From the NCBI GenBank assembly GCA_044448905.1, contig JBIOHJ010000034.1, positions 1 through 26,060 on the forward strand: DNA of 26,060 bases. The letters are read 5' to 3'. The notes beneath the pieces are model-generated. The model was given only the letters and a program-made list of their open reading frames with translations, did not search any database and was not told the origin of the DNA. Position numbers and translations under genes: made by a program. Positions within the stretch are counted from its first letter, which is position 1, and each line of letters starts with the position of its first letter. This DNA is from JBIOHJ01 sp044448905 (GTDB taxonomy: Bacteria > Bacteroidota > Bacteroidia > AKYH767-A > OLB10). This document shows positions 22,241 to 26,060 of the stretch, piece by piece.

Positions 22241-22777
22241 CTATTCTTCCGTTTCCGTTTCATTGATTAATTGCATAACAATTACCTGCTGCCAGTCGCC
22301 ATGATTCATAATCCAGTCTTTCAAAATGCCTGCTTCTTTAAATCCTGAGGAAGAAAATAAACGGAGGCTTGCATGGTTGGTTTCAGGTATATTGCAATAC
22401 AGCTGGTGAAGGTTCAACGTATTGAAAGCATAATCAATTAAAAGAGATAACGATTCTTTCGCGAAACTTTTTTTGCGTTCTGCCTGATCGCCAATTAAAA
22501 TGCCCACACCGGCTCTGCGGTGCTGCGGATCAAATTCGAATAAATCAATGTAGCCGATTGTTTTTGAAGAATCGTTCAGATCAATTGCAAAACGCAATTG
22601 CCGGTTTGAATAAATATCGCTCTGGCAGGTTTTGATGTATTCCTCTAAAGTATATTTTGAAAAAGGAGAGATCGTTCCGCTTACGTTCCAGATAGTAGTA
22701 TCATTTTCCCAATGATACATCAGGTCGAGATCTTTGGGTTCGATGGCGCGAAGCTTAATGGAGTTGCCTGTTAGCAT
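22241..22777 (-). CDS. GNAT-family N-acetyltransferase
   Basis: A 178-residue cytoplasmic enzyme that transfers an acetyl group from acetyl-CoA. It begins IKLRAIEPKDLDLMYHWEND, the usual opening of RimJ/RimL and SpeG-like members, and has the acetyl-CoA-binding region around HRRAGVGILIGD and KKSFAKESLSLLIDYAF. The NLHQLYCNIPETNHASLRLF stretch is also typical. The substrate (ribosomal protein N terminus, polyamine or small amine) cannot be told. It lies 56 bp downstream of dapF and 48 bp upstream of the cytochrome gene, inside the long minus-strand run. Confidence 0.9.
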   Translation of the reverse strand: MLTGNSIKLRAIEPKDLDLMYHWENDTTIWNVSGTISPFSKYTLEEYIKTCQSDIYSNRQLRFAIDLNDSSKTIGYIDLFEFDPQHRRAGVGILIGDQAERKKSFAKESLSLLIDYAFNTLNLHQLYCNIPETNHASLRLFSSSGFKEAGILKDWIMNHGDWQQVIVMQLINETETEE

Positions 22778-22833
22778 AGTGACTTATAATTTCAAAAATA
22801 GAGAAATTGGTACAATGCTTTTTATTTGGCGAT

Positions 22834-23634
22834 TTAAATATTGATTTCACCATCAAATACAAAAGCTGCCGGTCCTTCCAGGAAAATATTTTCATATCCG
22901 GAGGTTAATTTTTCAAAATGCACAACAAGTTTCCCGCCCCGGGTAATTAAAGTACAATGTAATTTATCGTTCAGCAATCCTTTATCAGCCGCAGCAAGAA
23001 CTGCAGCCACAGCACCGGTACCACATGATAAAGTTTCATCTTCAACACCTCGTTCATACGTGCGGATTAGCAGCGTGTCATCTTTAAATGAAATAAAATT
23101 CACATTCACACCATTTTGACGGAAACGTTCTCCATACCTGATTTTTTTTCCCTCATCAATAATATTTAATCCATTCGGATCATCAACAAATTTTACATAA
23201 TGTGGCGAGCCGGTGTCAATAAAAGTGAAGTCATCATCATGTTCAATTTTTCTCACATCATTCATTTTTAAAAAAACATTGGCGCTCATAGTTTCGGGAT
23301 AATATTTTTCAATGCGAGCATGATGAACACCATCAATGGCATCAAAAGCAGTTTCGATATTGATAATTCCAAGACGTCTTGCAAAAGCAGCAATACATCT
23401 GCCCCCATTGCCACACATAGAACCGACATTTCCGTCCGCATTAAAATAGTCCATTCTGAAATCATATTTATCAGAATCGTTAAGCAGGATTAAGCCATCA
23501 GCACCTATTCCAAACCTTCGGTCACAAAGTTTTTTTACCAGAGTAAGGTTTTTGGGATCAAAAATATTTTTACGGTTATCAATAATGATAAAATCATTGC
23601 CGGTGCCGTGGTATTTGGAAAATTTAAGGTTCAT
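22834..23634 (-). CDS. dapF: Diaminopimelate epimerase
   Basis: A 266-residue cytoplasmic enzyme that converts LL- to meso-diaminopimelate for lysine and peptidoglycan synthesis. The two catalytic cysteines are present: Cys74 in MCGNGGRC and Cys204 in LSCGTGAVA. The N terminus (FSKYHGTGNDFIIIDN) and FGIGADGLILL match the family, and the length is usual. The ATG at 23632-23634 starts directly before the fold. It is the first gene of the minus-strand run and is divergent from the htrA gene; the 187-bp gap between them should carry both promoters. Its own promoter is not obvious. Identification is secure. Confidence 0.97.
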   Translation of the reverse strand: MNLKFSKYHGTGNDFIIIDNRKNIFDPKNLTLVKKLCDRRFGIGADGLILLNDSDKYDFRMDYFNADGNVGSMCGNGGRCIAAFARRLGIINIETAFDAIDGVHHARIEKYYPETMSANVFLKMNDVRKIEHDDDFTFIDTGSPHYVKFVDDPNGLNIIDEGKKIRYGERFRQNGVNVNFISFKDDTLLIRTYERGVEDETLSCGTGAVAAVLAAADKGLLNDKLHCTLITRGGKLVVHFEKLTSGYENIFLEGPAAFVFDGEINI

Positions 23635-23764
23635 TAAATCAACGGATAATTAGCAAGTATAATAAAACTTCGTGATTGGCGTTAACAAATGCAGCATGTC
23701 AGCCTGTCAAGAGTTTAACAAATTTTTAACCAACCGGTTCATATTTCATTCATAAAAGCCGACA

Positions 23765-23772
23765 TAATTTTG
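23765..23772 (+). promoter_or_regulatory. Possible -7 box of the htrA gene
   Basis: TAATTTTG fits TAnnTTTG and lies 49 bases before the ATG at 23822. No -33 TTG is visible at the right distance, so support is moderate. It lies in the divergent gap shared with dapF. Confidence 0.4.
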
Positions 23773-23821
23773 TTGGCACAAATTTGGACTTTAAAGTTCT
23801 AAAATAAAATAAAGTAAAAAT

Positions 23822-25279
23822 ATGAATACATCACTCAGAAAATTCTTAGGAACATTATTAATTGCCTCTATAGGAGGTTTTGCCGGGGTTTCAATTTATA
23901 AAGCCACCGATAATAAATCCACCTACGAAAGTAAAAGCATTTCAGAAAAGCAAAAGGCTATCCCGGTAAGCTACAAAGCGGAATCGGGTTTAATGGTAAC
24001 TAACTTTACTGAAGCCGCTGAAAAAACAGTTGCTTCGGTTGTTTATGTAAAAACAACCTATCCCGTTCAAAGCCGGAATAATTATTTTTTCGATCCGTTT
24101 AATAATTTCTTTTACGGAAATCCCCAAACGGCTCCGGCACCCCAGTCGTCCGGATCGGGAGTTATCATAAGTGATGACGGATATATTGTAACCAATAATC
24201 ATGTTGTTAATGAAGCTGCTAAAGTTGAAGTGACGCTTGATGACAAAAGAACCTTTACAGCAAAAATTATCGGCACCGATCCTTCATCCGACCTTGCACT
24301 ATTAAAAATTGACGAGGCCAATCTCCCTTTTATTCCTTACGGGAATTCAGATGATGTAAAAGTTGGTGAATGGGTTCTGGCAGTAGGAAACCCGTTTAAT
24401 CTTACTTCAACGGTTACAGCGGGGATTGTAAGCGCGAAAGGAAGAAATATTCATATTCTCGACAATCAGAATTTTCCATTAGAATCGTTTATACAAACTG
24501 ATGCCGCTGTAAATCCGGGCAATAGCGGAGGTGCATTGGTAAATACTAACGGAGACCTTGTAGGAATAAATTCAGCTATTGCTTCCAATACCGGAGCCTA
24601 TTCAGGTTATTCGTTTGCAATCCCGGTAAACATTGTTAAAAAGGTGATGGATGATTTGCTCGAATACGGAAATGTGCAGAGAGGGTTTATAGGTGTCAGC
24701 ATTCGCGATATTGATCAGCAATTAGCCAACGATAAAAATCTGAAATCATTGAAAGGTGTTTATGTACAGGCATTAACCGAAGGTGGCGCAGCGGAAACCG
24801 CAGGAATAAAATCAGGCGATGTAATTACAAAAGTTGGAGGAGTGCTGGTTTCATCCTCAACCGAATTGCAGGAGCAAGTAAGCCGATTCCGTCCCGGTGA
24901 TAAAATTGCAGTTACCTTGTTACGCAATAGTGACGAGAAAGATGTAAATGTTGTACTACGCAATAACCAGGGAACTACCCGTTTGGTTAAGAATGATGAA
25001 ACCGTAAATGTGTTGGGCGCAGAGTTTACCGAACCTTCGGCTGAGGAAATGGATAAGCTTGGTATAAGCGGAGGAGTGAAAATTTCGAAACTCGATGGAG
25101 GCAAATTACGAAGTGCAGGAATTAAGGAAGGATTTATAATTACAAAAGTTGATCACCAGAAAATAACTTCGACCGAAGAATTTATAAAAATCCTGAAAGC
25201 AAAAGCCAATAATGAAGGCATGCTTATAGAGGGCATTTATCCCAATGGTTTGCGTGCTTACTACGGTTTTGGATTGTAA
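23822..25279 (+). CDS. Serine protease of the DegP/HtrA family
   Basis: A 485-residue periplasmic protease and chaperone for misfolded envelope proteins. An N-terminal hydrophobic segment (LGTLLIASIGGFAGVSIY, residues 9-26) serves as signal or anchor. The trypsin-like domain carries the full triad: His127 (TNNHVV), Asp157 (SSDLALL) and Ser235 (GNSGG). Two PDZ domains follow at about 285-375 (GFIGVSIRDI, GVYVQALTEGGAAETAGIKSG by motif) and about 395-480 (KISKLDGGKLRSAGIKEG by motif). One triad plus two PDZs is the DegP/DegQ layout. It is divergent from dapF and ends at a strong terminator, so it is monocistronic. Stress induction is expected from the family but is not shown here. Confidence 0.95.
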   Translation: MNTSLRKFLGTLLIASIGGFAGVSIYKATDNKSTYESKSISEKQKAIPVSYKAESGLMVTNFTEAAEKTVASVVYVKTTYPVQSRNNYFFDPFNNFFYGNPQTAPAPQSSGSGVIISDDGYIVTNNHVVNEAAKVEVTLDDKRTFTAKIIGTDPSSDLALLKIDEANLPFIPYGNSDDVKVGEWVLAVGNPFNLTSTVTAGIVSAKGRNIHILDNQNFPLESFIQTDAAVNPGNSGGALVNTNGDLVGINSAIASNTGAYSGYSFAIPVNIVKKVMDDLLEYGNVQRGFIGVSIRDIDQQLANDKNLKSLKGVYVQALTEGGAAETAGIKSGDVITKVGGVLVSSSTELQEQVSRFRPGDKIAVTLLRNSDEKDVNVVLRNNQGTTRLVKNDETVNVLGAEFTEPSAEEMDKLGISGGVKISKLDGGKLRSAGIKEGFIITKVDHQKITSTEEFIKILKAKANNEGMLIEGIYPNGLRAYYGFGL

Positions 25280-25303
25280 AAAATAATTTAACCGAATATA
25301 CAG

Positions 25304-25337
25304 GGCTGGTGAAATTTCACCAGCCTTTTTTATTTTT
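25304..25337 (+). terminator. Intrinsic terminator of the htrA gene
   Basis: GGCTGGTGAAA (25304-25314) pairs perfectly with TTTCACCAGCC (25315-25325); the loop is formed by the AAATTT centre. It is followed by TTTTTTATTTTT. It lies 25 bases after the stop codon, between htrA and the sigma-factor promoter. Confidence 0.93.
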
Positions 25338-25462
25338 GAGATTTCAGATTTTCAAAAAAAAGATGCTGTAAAAGTAGCCTCCCTTATCATGCCCCATGCC
25401 AATAATAAGAAAATAAGGTTAAAAATATTTTTTTCTTTTCTATGTTTAATCAATTTTCGCTT

Positions 25463-25470
25463 TATATTTG
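25463..25470 (+). promoter_or_regulatory. Promoter -7 box of the sigma-factor gene
   Basis: TATATTTG matches TAnnTTTG and lies 60 bases before the ATG at 25531. No clear -33 TTG is found at the usual distance. Confidence 0.5.
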
Positions 25471-25530
25471 AAAATCCTAATGTTCTTTAGTTTTTGCATT
25501 TGCCATTCTTAAACCCCTAACCACAAATTT

Positions 25531-26060
25531 ATGAGGCAATTAAAAATTACAAAATCGATTACCAACCGCGAGAGCGCGTCTCTCGAAAAGTATTTACAGG
25601 AGATAGGACGAGAGGGATTAATCACTGCAGAAGAGGAAGTAAAATTAGCCAGGAAAATCCGCGAAGGCGATCAGAATGCACTGGATCGCTTAACAAAAGC
25701 AAACCTGCGTTTTGTTGTATCCGTTGCCAAGCAATACCAAAACCAGGGACTCAGCTTACCTGACCTGATCAACGAAGGAAACCTCGGACTCATCAAAGCC
25801 GCAAAACGTTTTGATGAAACCCGGGGTTTTAAATTTATATCTTATGCAGTGTGGTGGATCCGCCAATCCATATTGCAGGCACTGGCAGAGCAATCGCGAA
25901 TTGTTCGCTTGCCTTTGAACCAGGTTGGTTCTCTGAATAAAATGCATAAAGCATTTTCAAAATTAGAACAGGAGTTTGAACGGGAGCCTTCGGCAGAAGA
26001 ACTTTCAAAAATTCTTGAAGTGCCTATAGAAAAAATTGCCGAGTCAATGAAAGTATCAGG
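25531..26060 (+). CDS. rpoD: Primary RNA polymerase sigma factor (partial, cut by window end)
   Basis: The first 176 codons of a sigma-70 family factor; the frame is open to the end of the window. After MRQLKITKSITNRES, region 1.2 begins (LEKYLQEIGREGLITAEEEV), followed by region 2 with LRFVVSVAKQYQNQGLSL, LINEGNLGLIKAAKRFD and GFKFISYAVWWIRQSILQAL, which hold the -10 recognition and melting helices. Region 3 is under way at the cut. Region 1.1 is absent, and the NRES-SLEKYL opening and short length are typical of the Bacteroidota housekeeping factor, which reads the TAnnTTTG boxes seen in this window. The ATG at 25531 gives the full region 1.2. It is transcribed alone after the htrA terminator. 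Confidence 0.95.
   Translation, partial: MRQLKITKSITNRESASLEKYLQEIGREGLITAEEEVKLARKIREGDQNALDRLTKANLRFVVSVAKQYQNQGLSLPDLINEGNLGLIKAAKRFDETRGFKFISYAVWWIRQSILQALAEQSRIVRLPLNQVGSLNKMHKAFSKLEQEFEREPSAEELSKILEVPIEKIAESMKVS

Noticed and set aside
25569..25585. CGAGAG/CTCTCG hairpin near the sigma-factor start as a regulatory element
   Set aside because: A 6-bp stem within conserved codons (NRESASLEK) is easily explained by coding constraint.

Overview
The window looks like chromosomal DNA from a member of the Bacteroidota, probably an environmental lineage outside the well-studied genera. The pointers are two C-terminal type IX secretion (T9SS) sorting domains, a short primary sigma factor starting directly at region 1.2, DUF2279 and DUF2027-Smr proteins, a PadR/PspC pair, promoter -7 boxes of the TAnnTTTG type, and few Shine-Dalgarno sequences. 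No rRNA, tRNA, CRISPR array, integrase or transposase was seen.

Layout. (1) 1-2.9 kb: guaA (GMP synthase) followed closely by a lipoprotein with a periplasmic-binding-protein fold, ending at a strong two-way terminator. (2) 2.9-4.0 kb: a minus-strand cluster of two small exported Cys-rich proteins and a four-helix membrane protein, possibly metal related. (3) 4.0-10.7 kb: an accessory region of unrelated single genes: a T9SS Asp-box propeller protein, a VOC protein, a YcxB-like membrane protein, a gene remnant with an intact terminator, a small T9SS protein, a restriction-endonuclease-like protein and a YD-repeat-like exported protein. Three of these genes are each bracketed by a different pair of short direct repeats, and a further 22-bp direct repeat encloses a 3.3-kb block. 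(4) 10.7-14.4 kb, plus strand: a PadR/PspC operon with a candidate operator over its promoter, thioredoxin reductase, and a four-helix-bundle (S23/IVP) gene enclosed by inverted heptanucleotide arrays. (5) 14.4-23.6 kb, minus strand: a long run in the order dapF, GNAT, seven-haem cytochrome-TPR lipoprotein, mltG, unknown exported protein, phosphohexomutase, DUF2279, DUF2027-Smr. (6) 23.8-26.06 kb, plus strand: a DegP/HtrA protease and the first 176 codons of the primary sigma factor, cut by the window end.

How the genes work together. Blocks 1, 5 and 6 are housekeeping and envelope functions: purine and diaminopimelate synthesis, peptidoglycan processing, sugar-phosphate metabolism, protein quality control, transcription. 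Block 4 looks like a self-regulated envelope-stress operon beside redox maintenance. Block 3 is the variable part. Its most unusual property is the repeat-bracketed single-gene layout together with 7-nt and 21-nt period repeats, one of which is an open 41-codon frame built of heptapeptides. I see no complete new multi-gene system. The cassette-like architecture and the repeat families are the best candidates for something undescribed.
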